64,000 nt of DNA from Burkholderia cepacia (GTDB lineage Bacteria > Pseudomonadota > Gammaproteobacteria > Burkholderiales > Burkholderiaceae). Both the position numbers and the translations under genes were made by a program. Location of the stretch: NCBI RefSeq assembly GCF_001718835.1, contig NZ_CP013444.1, positions 1,488,001-1,552,000 on the forward strand, given 5' to 3'. A model generated the notes under the pieces. The model saw only the letters and a program-made list of their open reading frames with translations. It did no database searches and was not told the DNA's origin. Of this stretch, positions 16,842 through 25,113 are shown piece by piece (the first letter of the stretch is position 1; the number at the start of each line of letters is the position of its first letter).

Positions 16842-17425
16842 GGGCGCGGTGAGCGGTGCGGCGGGGCGGACGCGCCCCGTCGCGGACATGCTGCGTCTGA
16901 AGCGACGCTCGCCGCGAATGGATGAGTCCGAGTGCCGCGTGACCGGCGCAGGAGCAACCTTGTGCAAACCGACAGGCGAGTGATCGCGATGGGGACGATC
17001 CGCGTTGGCCGGAGAGGGACAGGAGTCTCTCTGATGATTTCCGGGGACTCAAACCGACCCACTGCCGCCGTTCGGATCCATCCAGTCGTGATGTCTGCCC
17101 CCGAGGCGCAACGGCCATTCAACTGTATGACCTCCCTAAAATTCCGGGGCGGTTCGCTCCACGCGAGCACGCGCAACTGCCCACGCTCTGCAGGCAAGCT
17201 ACTCGGTTGGCCGAGCGTGAGGGATCGCGAGTTCGACGGCGTTATCGTGTGCTAGACTTTTTTACTGAGCGCGAATCCGCCGTGCACTGGCGGAACGTGC
17301 TGCTTGCTGAAGTTCCGAGAAACACGCGGGGATTTATTGTGTTTCTAATGAGCCGAGCAAGCAGTTGTCGCGCGCTTGTGATTGTGCGATTCACATAGAT
17401 AAAACTGCACGTTCGAGACCATAGC
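16842..17425. other. 584-bp boundary region, no gene; G+C falls from about 17240
   Basis: No supported reading frame. The right part becomes AT-richer and marks the change from the oxidase cluster to the OLD nuclease island. A possible promoter for the OLD gene lies at about 17369-17400, where TTGTGA is followed by an AT-rich TAGATAAAA segment; this is weak evidence. Confidence 0.55.
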
Positions 17426-19222
17426 ATGCACATAAAAGAAGTCGTCCTTCACCGGTTCAAGCAGTTTAACGATACACAAATTCCAATCGAACCGGGGCTT
17501 TCACTTGTCGTTGGCGGTAACAATTCCGGAAAATCAACTGTGCTACAGGCGCTCGCCACGTGGCAGTTCTGCAAAACATTGCTTGAGATCGAGAAAGGCC
17601 GCAAGGCTTGGGTATCTGTCGCCAATATTCAGGGCATCGGCATGGGGATCGTTGATTTCACACCCATGCACATTCCGTCCTTGGCGCATCTTTGGACGAA
17701 CCTAAAATCTCAAAAGTCGCAGGAACCTGATGGCTACACGTTAAAGATCAAGGTCGTTTGGGAGCGAGATGACAAGATCGACAAGTTTCTTGAGATTGGC
17801 CTTTCTTTGGCGAACGATAGATTGTTTGTCAAAACGACAACGACGAACCTCACCTTAGCTGAGGTCGAGGACGCCGAAGGCAATCCGATAGATGGTGGCG
17901 TTCCCAATATCGCCTATCTTCCGCCGTTCGCCGGCGTGACTGACAGAGAAAGCCGGCTGACTCCTGCTATGCGAAGCCGTTTGCTCGGACAGGGCCTGTC
18001 GGGTGGGGTTATTAGAAATGCGATTTTCGACCTTCATGAAGCAAATCGTACAGCGAGATCGAGACTTCGAGAGGGGCGTACAAAGATTAAGAACTCAGAC
18101 CTAGCTACGTTACGCGCGAATGATCCATGGGAAATCTTGCAGAAGACCATGCAGGAGGTTTTCGCAACTGAGCTGCGAATCATTCCCTTCAACGAGCGCT
18201 ATCATAGTTATCTAAAAGTCGAATGCGTAAAGGGTCGCTTGCAGAATGGTGTGTTTGTGAAACACGCGAACTTTGCCTCACGCGACCTCATGGTTGAAGG
18301 AAGTGGGTTTCTGCAATGGCTTAGCGTCTACGCACTGGCGCTTTCACCCGATATCGATGTTGTCCTGCTTGACGAGCCTGATGCGCATTTGCATGCTCTT
18401 CTGCAGCAGCAACTAGTTGGCCAACTAAAGAAAATTTCAGATTCGAAGGGGAAGCAAGTGCTCTTAGCGACGCATTCTCCGGAACTCATACGTTCATACG
18501 ATCATGAGCGTATCTTGGCGATAAAGGACCGTCGGGCGAAATATCTTTCCAAAGACGTTGACAAGGTCGGGATCTTGGCCGGTGTGGGCGCAATCCACAC
18601 ACCGACCTTGCATGCCTTAATGCAGCACCGAAGGATGCTCATAGTCGAAGCCGAGAGCGACGAGCGATTCCTGCGACTGCTGGCAAGCAGCGCGGGATTC
18701 GCATGGCCCAAAAACTTGGTGCCTTGGTATTGGACCGGCAAACACAACGAGCGGCGACAGCTGTTCATACAACTAAGGCGAGATATTGCCGACTTGAGGG
18801 CAATTAGCATTCGCGATCGCGATGATGAACCTGACGGCACCGTGAGCGGCGACCTCATTGATAAATCGTTCACAAACAATACTGACGGCTTCACTGCGCT
18901 GAAATGGCGACGCCGACATATCGAAAACTATCTTCTATGTACAGCCGCGATCGCGCGGGCCGCCGGGAAGCCTCAGCATGAAGTCCAAGCTTTTTTTGCC
19001 AATCATCACGCGTTAGCTATACCCGACGACACAACCGCCTCGGAAGTAGTTATGCCTATCCGTGACGCTCGCGGCAAAGAATTGATGACTGAAGGAGATA
19101 GCTCTGTTCGTCGAAGCCTAGGTGTGAAGCGCGAGGAGGTTGCCAAGGCGCTAACCGCAGATGAGATCGCAACGGACATTCGTACATTCTTCAAGATAAT
19201 TGAAGACCTTTGTGCTATCTAG
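17426..19222 (+). CDS. OLD-family ATPase with TOPRIM nuclease domain
   Basis: A 598-aa protein with an SMC-like ATPase followed by a TOPRIM domain, as in overcoming-lysogenization-defect (OLD) nucleases and the GajA subunit of Gabija. Walker A is GGNNSGKST (residues 30-38). Walker B is LLDEPDAHLH with D316/E317, followed by the switch histidine in ATHSPE. TOPRIM acidic residues are E408 in IVEAESDERF and D464/D466 in IRDRDDEPDG. No UvrD-like helicase (GajB) is adjacent, so this is not a Gabija pair as it stands; a class 1-type OLD acting alone is the simplest reading. Codon use and G+C are clearly lower than in neighbours, suggesting transfer. The next gene is an interrupted TRADD-N membrane protein on the opposite strand. 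Confidence 0.85.
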   Translation: MHIKEVVLHRFKQFNDTQIPIEPGLSLVVGGNNSGKSTVLQALATWQFCKTLLEIEKGRKAWVSVANIQGIGMGIVDFTPMHIPSLAHLWTNLKSQKSQEPDGYTLKIKVVWERDDKIDKFLEIGLSLANDRLFVKTTTTNLTLAEVEDAEGNPIDGGVPNIAYLPPFAGVTDRESRLTPAMRSRLLGQGLSGGVIRNAIFDLHEANRTARSRLREGRTKIKNSDLATLRANDPWEILQKTMQEVFATELRIIPFNERYHSYLKVECVKGRLQNGVFVKHANFASRDLMVEGSGFLQWLSVYALALSPDIDVVLLDEPDAHLHALLQQQLVGQLKKISDSKGKQVLLATHSPELIRSYDHERILAIKDRRAKYLSKDVDKVGILAGVGAIHTPTLHALMQHRRMLIVEAESDERFLRLLASSAGFAWPKNLVPWYWTGKHNERRQLFIQLRRDIADLRAISIRDRDDEPDGTVSGDLIDKSFTNNTDGFTALKWRRRHIENYLLCTAAIARAAGKPQHEVQAFFANHHALAIPDDTTASEVVMPIRDARGKELMTEGDSSVRRSLGVKREEVAKALTADEIATDIRTFFKIIEDLCAI

Positions 19223-19588
19223 TGAGAAGAGGTACACACCGAAGCTTTGTGGCCGGTAGCTGCCGCTCGCCATCGCCGCCGACAACTGGGCGGATGGCGA
19301 ACTTCGACCGATCCCGTGCGGGCCGCTGGTAAAACTCGGGCAGCCAAAGCAACTTTCCCCAGTCACATGAGCACGCAACCCACCGCAGCACCTGCACCCG
19401 TCACTCCAATGAGGCAGCAGTACCTGCGCCTTATCTGATACGGCCCGGCGTACAAACCTACGCTGAGACTTACGCTCATGCTTCTGGGGATGGGCCGTTA
19501 TCGACCCAAGGCGGCCTCTCAGTGTTCCCGAAAGCGGTCGTTCACAATTGGCCAGGCGGTGCCGACGGCCATCGGCCGGTGCAGACGA
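19223..19588. other. 366-bp convergent intergenic region, no gene seen
   Basis: Lies between the 3' ends of the OLD gene and the TRADD-N gene. A short frame (about 19367-19438) would encode a 23-aa peptide starting MSTQPTAAPAPVTP, without family match. No T-tract hairpin was recognised. Confidence 0.5.
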
Positions 19589-20168
19589 TCAGGGCCTCGC
19601 ATGGACCACCTCAGAAATCTGCTTTGCGATGACCTCAGAATTCGGTACGCCTGCGTAGTGAAGCGCCAAGTTTAATTTCAGAGCATCTTGCGTTTGAGGA
19701 TTCTGGATTGCGTCGCACATTTTTCTCGATTCCAGATGCAGGCGATCGCTTCTTAATTTATCGAAAAATTCACCCATTGATTTTTGAGCATTCTTTGACT
19801 GGACAAAAAATAGGCTAGCAACGGCTTCCATAATGGTGCCGGCTATGAACTGAGCGACGGTCGAGCCGCTTGTTGTCGAACCGTAAAAGAAGGCCGCCAC
19901 CATGATGGCGACAAAACCCAAGGATGCAAAAACCAGCGAAAACCAGAAGGCCACCTTCGATTGCGAAAGAACTTGTGTGTAGTAGTTGGTGAGCTGCTCC
20001 ACCTCGAACGGAATTTCGTCCCGGCCAGTTACGGAACTTACAATTGCGCCTTCAATATTCGCGCGCTCCTTGCTGTCCGTATCCGCAGCTATCTCAAAGC
20101 TTCCTAGACGTATTTTTGTAAGCACTCCTGATCGAAACGCACCGATGACAGTGGGCGGCCTCAAATCT

Positions 20169-21248
20169 GAAGTGCAACACTCTCGCCATCCGGTAATGTC
20201 CGCGAATGGCAAAGAGAACGTACCAACAACTGCAACCTGAAGAACGTATGCGAATCGATTTCTGGCGGGACGAAGGCTTGAGCTTGCGGGCGATCGCCCG
20301 CAAGCTCAAGCGCGCGCCGTCGACGCTCAGTCGCGAGTTGGCCCGCAATACCCAATCCAACGGCCTGTACTGCCCGCGCGCCGCGCAGGCATCTCGCGAC
20401 GCGCGCCGACAGGCTGGACGGCCGGATCCGAAGCTCGCACCAGATTCGATCCTTTGGGGCCTCGTTCGTCGCTTGCTTTGCGAACGTCAGTGGTCGCCGC
20501 AGGAAATCGCCGGTACTCTGAAGCGTGTCTTTCCCGACGACCCGAGCCTGCACGTGTCCCACGAAACGATTTACAACGCCATCTACGCCCAGCCTCGCGG
20601 CGAGTTGCGCCGCGAACTGATTGCCTGCCTGCGCCAGCATCGCAACAAACGCCTGCCGCGATCGCGTGGCGCCGATCGGCGCGCGACGATTCCCGACATG
20701 ATCAGCATCCACGTGCGTCCGCCCGAAATCGATGATCGCCTCATGCCGGGCCATTGGGAGGGCGACCTTATCAAGGGTGCCGAGAACAAATCGTCGGTGG
20801 CCGTGTTGGTCGAACGCATGAGCCGCGCCGTCCTGCTGGCGAAGATGCCCGACGCGACGGCCGCTTCGGCGCTGGCCGCGTTCACGACCAAGCTGCAATC
20901 GCTCGTCGAACCGCTGCGCCAGACGCTGACCTACGATCAAGGTCGCGAGATGGCGCGACACGCCGAACTGAGCGCCGCGACCAATGTGCGCGTCTATTTC
21001 TGTGATCCGCACAGCCCTTGGCAACGCGGCACCTGCGAAAACACCAACGGCCTGCTGCGGCAGTACCTGCCAAAAGGCACTGATTTGTCCGTCTACTCTC
21101 AAGATGACCTCGACGCCATTGCCGACAAACTCAATACCCGACCGCGCGCCACACTGAACTGGCACACCCCTCTGGAAATCCTTGCCCAAGTCCTGGCTAA
21201 CCCCATAGACCGGCTTCCCGTTCAGTAACCCGCGAGGTGTTGCACTTC
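20169..21248 (+). mobile_element. IS30-family insertion sequence
   Basis: Element of about 1080 bp bounded by inverted repeats: left GAAGTGCAACACTCTCGC at 20169, right end the reverse complement of GAAGTGCAACACCTCGC ending at 21248. It holds a single transposase gene on the plus strand. No 2-3 bp target duplication is evident at the chosen ends (left flank ATCT, right flank GCCC), so one end may be a base or two off or the duplication was lost. It interrupts the TRADD-N gene. Confidence 0.88.
20206..21228 (+). CDS. IS30-family transposase
   Basis: A 340-aa transposase. The N-terminal helix-turn-helix region (LSLRAIARKLKRAPSTLSRE) is typical of IS30. The DDE catalytic residues are recognisable: D in GHWEGDLIKG, D in LTYDQGREMA and E in RGTCENTNGLLRQY. 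The reading frame is complete and undamaged, so the element may still be mobile. Confidence 0.95.
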   Translation: MAKRTYQQLQPEERMRIDFWRDEGLSLRAIARKLKRAPSTLSRELARNTQSNGLYCPRAAQASRDARRQAGRPDPKLAPDSILWGLVRRLLCERQWSPQEIAGTLKRVFPDDPSLHVSHETIYNAIYAQPRGELRRELIACLRQHRNKRLPRSRGADRRATIPDMISIHVRPPEIDDRLMPGHWEGDLIKGAENKSSVAVLVERMSRAVLLAKMPDATAASALAAFTTKLQSLVEPLRQTLTYDQGREMARHAELSAATNVRVYFCDPHSPWQRGTCENTNGLLRQYLPKGTDLSVYSQDDLDAIADKLNTRPRATLNWHTPLEILAQVLANPIDRLPVQ

Positions 21249-21427
21249 GCCCTTGAAACCGCCGTGATAATCGAAAATATTGCTGCAATTCCGGTGATCC
21301 CGAGCTTGCTCAGGTCGAAAAGTAAGGTGCTATCCATGATGCGCTGATCGATTGTTGGAGCGGGGTATTCACTGATCGAACGGACTGCCACGCTGCGTTG
21401 CTGCCCATCCGGTCAGCCGCTAAATAG

Positions 21428-21802
21428 TTAAGCGTCGAAATGATCGAGATACAAGCGCTCAAGCGGTTCGCGCTGCGTCCGGGAACCGAAATCGATTGGG
21501 CGTTCCTGCATCCATCCTTGCATCTTGCCCGGAAGCGATTCCAAGTAAGCGTCAAAGTTGTCAGGGTTCGCAAGCAGTTGTTCGATAGCCCTCTTATGCC
21601 ACGTCAGATACACATTCAGTAGATAGGGAAATCCGGTATCGCCTTCGCGACTTTCCGATCCGATCCGGACCCGGGACGGATGACCGTTCTCATGCCGGAC
21701 GACATCGACAGTGACTTGCTGGGCGTGATAAAGGCTACTGATCCTCTCCGCGATCCGTATCGCGAATTCGTCTTCGAATCTCTGCCAGTCGTTCGCATTC
21801 AT
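21428..21802 (-). CDS. Small hypothetical protein (124 aa)
   Basis: A 124-aa soluble protein I do not recognise. It starts MNANDWQRFEDEFAIRIAER and contains VTVDVVRHENGHPSRVRIGS and WHKRAIEQLLANPDNFDAYL. No signal peptide or membrane helix. It lies upstream of the interrupted TRADD-N gene on the same strand (90 bp), so it could have been its operon partner; the lower G+C of this stretch fits the same island. Codon pattern looks like real coding sequence. Confidence 0.6.
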   Translation of the reverse strand: MNANDWQRFEDEFAIRIAERISSLYHAQQVTVDVVRHENGHPSRVRIGSESREGDTGFPYLLNVYLTWHKRAIEQLLANPDNFDAYLESLPGKMQGWMQERPIDFGSRTQREPLERLYLDHFDA

Positions 21803-22153
21803 CTAAGCCCCCGAGGTTCGTCTGGGGAATCAGTATCGCACGACGCTGACCGCGCGATCACGCCCGACCAGCTAGGGATTACCCAATTTGTTGGGCGTGC
21901 ATGCGCGTAAGGGATTGTCAACGATCTGGGCGCCGATGTTGAATGACCGATTGTGGCCGAACCCGGACAATTACTCCCGCAGCACCGCTCGGACGGTCCG
22001 GTCCCAAGCGGACGGAAGGCCCCGACCCTGAACTGCTTTTCCGGCCCCGACTGCTGCCGACGCGCAATCAAATATCCCCTCAGCGAATCACCTAAACTAC
22101 AGAACCAACGGCCCCGGCCATCCCCGCATGGCCATTCCGTCGGCTCCCTCATC
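21803..22153. other. 351-bp intergenic region, no gene seen
   Basis: Between divergent genes. No supported ORF, repeat or clear promoter; it marks the return to high G+C. Confidence 0.5.
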
Positions 22154-22423
22154 ATGGCGCACATCTTCTTCGCCGCCTCGATCCAGCGACACATCGCAAC
22201 CCCCGAGCGCGAAATCGACGCCCGCACGGTCGGCGAAGCATTCGACACCGTTTTCGGCGAGCAGCCGCGACTGCGCGGCTACATCCTCGACGACCAGGGC
22301 GCGCTGCGCGCGCATCTCGCCGTGTTCGTCGACGGCCAGCGGATTCGTGATCGGCAACGTTTGTCCGACGCGCTTGGCCAGGAAAGCCGTGTCTACGTCG
22401 TACAGGCGCTATCAGGCGGATAA
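22154..22423 (+). CDS. MoaD/ThiS-like beta-grasp protein
   Basis: An 89-aa ubiquitin-fold protein. The central LRGYILDDQGALRAHLAVFVDGQRI segment matches MoaD/ThiS family strands, and the C-terminus ends in ...ALSGG, the Gly-Gly used for adenylation and sulfur transfer. The ATG at 22154 is chosen because earlier in-frame codons give no family match. It is 39 bp before the Asp-box protein, and the two appear to be an operon. Role (sulfur carrier or other) is not known; no MoeB/ThiF partner is nearby. Confidence 0.75.
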   Translation: MAHIFFAASIQRHIATPEREIDARTVGEAFDTVFGEQPRLRGYILDDQGALRAHLAVFVDGQRIRDRQRLSDALGQESRVYVVQALSGG

Positions 22424-22462
22424 GGGGAGCCATCGTTACCCGCAGACGTAAGAGGCGCACAA

Positions 22463-23632
22463 ATGAACGATCGACTGCTCGTCGCCACCCGCAAGGGGTT
22501 GTTCGTTCTACAGGCTGACGGCAAGGGCGGCTGGACGCTCGGTGAGCCGCATTTCGCCGGCGAGCCGGTCAGCATGGCGCTCGCCGACCCGCGCGACGGC
22601 ACGCTGTATGCGGCGCTCAACCTCGGTCATTTCGGCGTGAAGCTGCATCGCCAGCGCGCGGGCGCGCCAGATTGGGAAGAGTGCGCAGTCCCCGTATACC
22701 CGCCGCAGCCTCCCGACGAAGCGCGCACCGATGGCAATGCGAACGCAAGCACGAGCGCAAATGCGGATCCGGACAACGCAACCGGCGACCCCGCCCCCGT
22801 CCCCCCATCCCCCCCATGGACGCTCCAGCAGATCTGGTCGCTCGAAGCCGGCGGCACCGACGAGCCGGGCGTGCTGTGGGCCGGCACGATTCCCGGCGGG
22901 CTGTTCCGCTCCGACGACGGCGGCGACACGTGGACGCTCAACCGCGCGCTCTGGGATCGCCCGGAGCGCGCCGAATGGGGCGGCGGCGGATACGATGCGC
23001 CGGGCATCCATTCGGTGATGGTCGATCCGCGCGACAGCCGGCACGTAACGATCGGCATCTCGTGCGGCGGCGTCTGGCAGACCGCCGACGGCGGCGCGAC
23101 GTGGCGTGTGACGGCCGACGGCATGGAGGCCGACTACATGCCGCCCGAGCGGCGCGGCGAACCCAACGCGCAGGACCCGCACCGCGTCGTGCAGTGCGCG
23201 GCCAATCCGGACGTGCTGTGGACGCAGCATCACTGCGCGATCTTCCGCTCGACCGACGGCGCCGAACGCTGGCGCCGGATCGAGGCGCAGCCGTCGAGTT
23301 TCGGTTTCGCGGTGGCCGTGCATCCGCACGAGCCGGACACCGCATGGTTCGTGCCGGCCGTGAAGGACGCGTGCCGGATTCCGGTGGACGGCCGGTTCGT
23401 GGTCACGCGCACGCGCGACGGCGGGCGCAGTTTCGAGTCGTTCACGAACGGATTGCCGCCCGCACCGGCATACGACCTCGTGTATCGGCACGGGCTCGCG
23501 GTGGACGATTCGGGCGCGCGCCTCGCGATGGCGTCGACCACCGGCGGGTTGTGGACGTCCGGCGACGGCGGCGAAAGCTGGCGGCTGATTTCCGCGCATT
23601 TGCCGCCGGTGTATTGCGTCAGGTTCGGATGA
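22463..23632 (+). CDS. Asp-box repeat (sialidase-like propeller) protein
   Basis: A 389-aa cytoplasmic beta-propeller protein with several BNR/Asp-box motifs: FRSDDGGDTWTL, QTADGGATWRV, TRDGGRSFES and TSGDGGESWRL. Such proteins are often annotated as exo-alpha-sialidase or photosystem assembly factor-like, but no sialidase catalytic set or signal peptide is visible, so enzyme activity should not be assumed. A low-complexity Asn/Ala/Pro insert (about residues 92-120) interrupts the first third. It follows the MoaD-like gene by 39 bp. Confidence 0.8.
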   Translation: MNDRLLVATRKGLFVLQADGKGGWTLGEPHFAGEPVSMALADPRDGTLYAALNLGHFGVKLHRQRAGAPDWEECAVPVYPPQPPDEARTDGNANASTSANADPDNATGDPAPVPPSPPWTLQQIWSLEAGGTDEPGVLWAGTIPGGLFRSDDGGDTWTLNRALWDRPERAEWGGGGYDAPGIHSVMVDPRDSRHVTIGISCGGVWQTADGGATWRVTADGMEADYMPPERRGEPNAQDPHRVVQCAANPDVLWTQHHCAIFRSTDGAERWRRIEAQPSSFGFAVAVHPHEPDTAWFVPAVKDACRIPVDGRFVVTRTRDGGRSFESFTNGLPPAPAYDLVYRHGLAVDDSGARLAMASTTGGLWTSGDGGESWRLISAHLPPVYCVRFG

Positions 23633-23647
23633 GGGCGGGTGAACGCG

Positions 23648-23677
23648 TTGACGCCGTCACCGTCCCCCACCTAACAT
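23648..23677 (+). promoter_or_regulatory. Sigma-70-type promoter for the leader and MFS gene
   Basis: TTGACG (-35, 23648-23653) and TAACAT (-10, 23672-23677) are separated by 18 bp. Transcription would begin near 23684, just before the ribosome site of the leader peptide. Confidence 0.55.
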
Positions 23678-23705
23678 CACACGAAACGATCAGGAGCATT
23701 CGAAC

Positions 23706-23756
23706 GTGAGAGCGGCCCTTGTCATCGTAGTAGGCAGTCGGCGCAGGGTCCGGTAG
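23706..23756 (+). CDS. 16-aa leader peptide before the MFS exporter
   Basis: GTG-initiated peptide reading (M)RAALVIVVGSRRRVR. AGGAG at 23692-23696 lies nine bases before the GTG. The peptide has a hydrophobic L-V-I-V-V run and then R-R-R-V-R, which contains the Arg-X-Arg type motif known to stall ribosomes in the presence of macrolides in erm leader peptides. It uses AGA and AGG, rare Arg codons in such a G+C-rich genome. Its stop codon lies in the loop of the hairpin that precedes the terminator. The role in attenuation is inference from layout. Confidence 0.55.
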   Translation: MRAALVIVVGSRRRVR

Positions 23757-23813
23757 CGGCACCGCGCCGGCACCCCTGCGCCCCCGACTCGTTCGGGTTT
23801 TTTTTTGCCCGAA
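23740..23813 (+). terminator. Attenuator: hairpin, intrinsic terminator and alternative stem
   Basis: Three elements in order. First, GGCGCAGGGT (23740-23749) can pair with ACCCCTGCGCC (23773-23783); this overlaps the end of the leader peptide. Second, CCCGA (23784-23788) pairs with TCGGG (23794-23798), followed by eight T (23799-23806): an intrinsic terminator. Third, TTCGGG (23793-23798) can instead pair with CCCGAA (23808-23813), excluding the terminator. The MFS start follows at 23836. Pairings are seen in sequence; their regulatory use is inferred. Confidence 0.6.
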
Positions 23814-23835
23814 GCAACCTTGCTTTCGATCGACG

Positions 23836-25035
23836 ATGCCGACGACTCCCGAATCCTCGCCACCCAAGCTCGCCACCCTGATCCTGCTGTGCGCGGTATC
23901 GGTGCTGCCCGTGAGCCTGTTCCTGCCGTCGCTGCCGAACATCGCGCGCACGTTTGCGACCGACTACGCGCTCGTCAGCCTGTCGCTCGCGGGATACGCG
24001 GCCGTCGCCGCAACGCTCGAACTAATCATGGGGCCGCTGTCGGACCGGTTCGGGCGGCGGCCGGTCGTGCTGGCCGGCCTTGCAGTATTCGTCGTCGGTT
24101 CGATCGGCTGCGCGCTGGCCACCGACATCCGGATATTCCTGGCTTGCCGGGTGCTTCAGGCGGGCATTACGTCGGGCTATCCGATCTCGATGGCCGTGAT
24201 CCGGGATACGGCGGGCAAGGAGCGGGCGGCGAGCCGGATCGGTTATGCGGCGATGGCGGGCGCGTTCGCGCCGATGCTCGGTCCGATGGTGGGCGGCGCG
24301 CTGGACGAAGCGTGCGGCTGGCGCGCGAGCTTCTGGTTCCTCGCGATGGCCGGCACCGCGCTGTTCGCGTGGTGCTGGCGCGACCTCCGCGAGACCAACC
24401 TGAATCCGTTGGACACGTTGAGGCGGCAAGTCCGTGCGTACCCGGCGCTGCTTCGCGCGCGCCGTTTCTGGGCCTATGCGCTGTGCATGGCGTTTTCGAC
24501 CGGCTCGTTCTACGCGTTCCTGGCCGGCGCGCCGCTGGCCGCGCAAACGGTGTTCGGCATCGCGCCCGCGGAAATCGGCTTCTACATGGGGGCCGTCACG
24601 GCCGGATTCATGGTCGGCAGTTTTGTGTCCGGCCGGTACGCGGGCCGCTACTCGAGCGCGACGATCATCGTCACGGGGCGCATCATCGCGTGTGCCGGCC
24701 CGCTGATCGGTCTCGCGCTGTACTTCTGCGGCGTCCGGCACGTGTTCGCGTGGTTCGGGCCGTGCGTGCTGGTCGGCGTCGGCAACGGTCTGTCGAATCC
24801 GTGCGCGCATGCCGGCGTGCTGTCGGTGCGGCCCGACCTCGCGGGAAGTGCCTCCGGCCTCGCCGGCGCGATGACGATCGCCGGCGGCGCCGCGCTGTCG
24901 TCGCTGACGGGCGCGGTGCTGACCGACGGCAATGCGGCTGGTGCGTCGCTCGGGATGATGCTGGCGTCGTCCTCGCTCGCTTTGCTGGCGGCAGCGTATG
25001 CGCGTTCACTGGACGCGCGCGATGGCCCTCGGTGA
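23836..25035 (+). CDS. MFS exporter, Bcr/CflA subfamily
   Basis: A 399-aa inner-membrane transporter with about 12 membrane segments. The motif A loop GPLSDRFGRRPVVLAGL lies between helices 2 and 3 as in all MFS antiporters, and LPSLPNIARTF near the N-terminus is typical of Bcr/CflA drug exporters. Members export bicyclomycin, chloramphenicol, sulfonamides or cysteine, but the substrate here is unknown. Its ribosome site is poor, and the upstream promoter, leader peptide and terminator suggest expression is set by transcription attenuation. It converges on the FAH gene. Confidence 0.88.
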   Translation: MPTTPESSPPKLATLILLCAVSVLPVSLFLPSLPNIARTFATDYALVSLSLAGYAAVAATLELIMGPLSDRFGRRPVVLAGLAVFVVGSIGCALATDIRIFLACRVLQAGITSGYPISMAVIRDTAGKERAASRIGYAAMAGAFAPMLGPMVGGALDEACGWRASFWFLAMAGTALFAWCWRDLRETNLNPLDTLRRQVRAYPALLRARRFWAYALCMAFSTGSFYAFLAGAPLAAQTVFGIAPAEIGFYMGAVTAGFMVGSFVSGRYAGRYSSATIIVTGRIIACAGPLIGLALYFCGVRHVFAWFGPCVLVGVGNGLSNPCAHAGVLSVRPDLAGSASGLAGAMTIAGGAALSSLTGAVLTDGNAAGASLGMMLASSSLALLAAAYARSLDARDGPR

Positions 25036-25040
25036 TTCAT

Positions 25041-25102
25041 GCCGATTCGCGCGCCCGCTCGGGTCGGCCGGCTTCGGCCCGGATTCGAGCGGGCGCATCG
25101 GC
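25041..25102. terminator. Large hairpin between convergent genes
   Basis: GCCGAT (25041-25046) plus GCGCCCGCTCG (25051-25061) pair with CGAGCGGGCGC (25086-25096) plus ATCGGC (25097-25102), with a 4-nt bulge. It sits between the stop codons of the MFS and FAH genes and could end both transcripts, though no T-tract follows on either side. Confidence 0.5.
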
Positions 25103-25113
25103 GCCCATTGCGC

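Larger units (their letters stand above)
19589..21337 (-). pseudogene. TRADD-N-associated membrane domain protein, split by an IS30 element
   Basis: Minus-strand gene in two parts: 5' part 21249-21337 and 3' part 19589-20168, separated by the IS30 element. The 3' part has VEQLTNYYTQVLSQSK, two membrane helices (VAFWFSLVFASLGFVAIMV; TVAQFIAGTIMEAVASLFFV) and KSMGEFFDKLRSDR. These match what I know of the TRADD-N-associated membrane domain found in bacterial conflict systems. Removing the element exactly joins ...ITAVSRA to DLRPPTVIGAF in frame, so the insertion hit an intact gene. Known relatives are predicted membrane effectors in NTP-dependent immune systems. A product from an IS-supplied ATG (ORF to 20212) would lack the natural N-terminus. 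Family assignment is moderate; interruption is directly visible. Confidence 0.7.

Noticed and set aside
17426..19222. Gabija system
   Set aside because: The OLD-like protein resembles GajA, but no UvrD-type GajB gene is adjacent.
20160..21256. Target-site duplication of the IS30 element
   Set aside because: Flanks ATCT and GCCC do not match over 2-3 bp with the ends chosen, so none is claimed.
23706..23756. Classical ilv-type branched-chain attenuator
   Set aside because: The L-V-I-V-V run is suggestive, but only five such codons occur and the downstream gene is an exporter, not ilvB/ilvI; kept as an alternative, not as the call.
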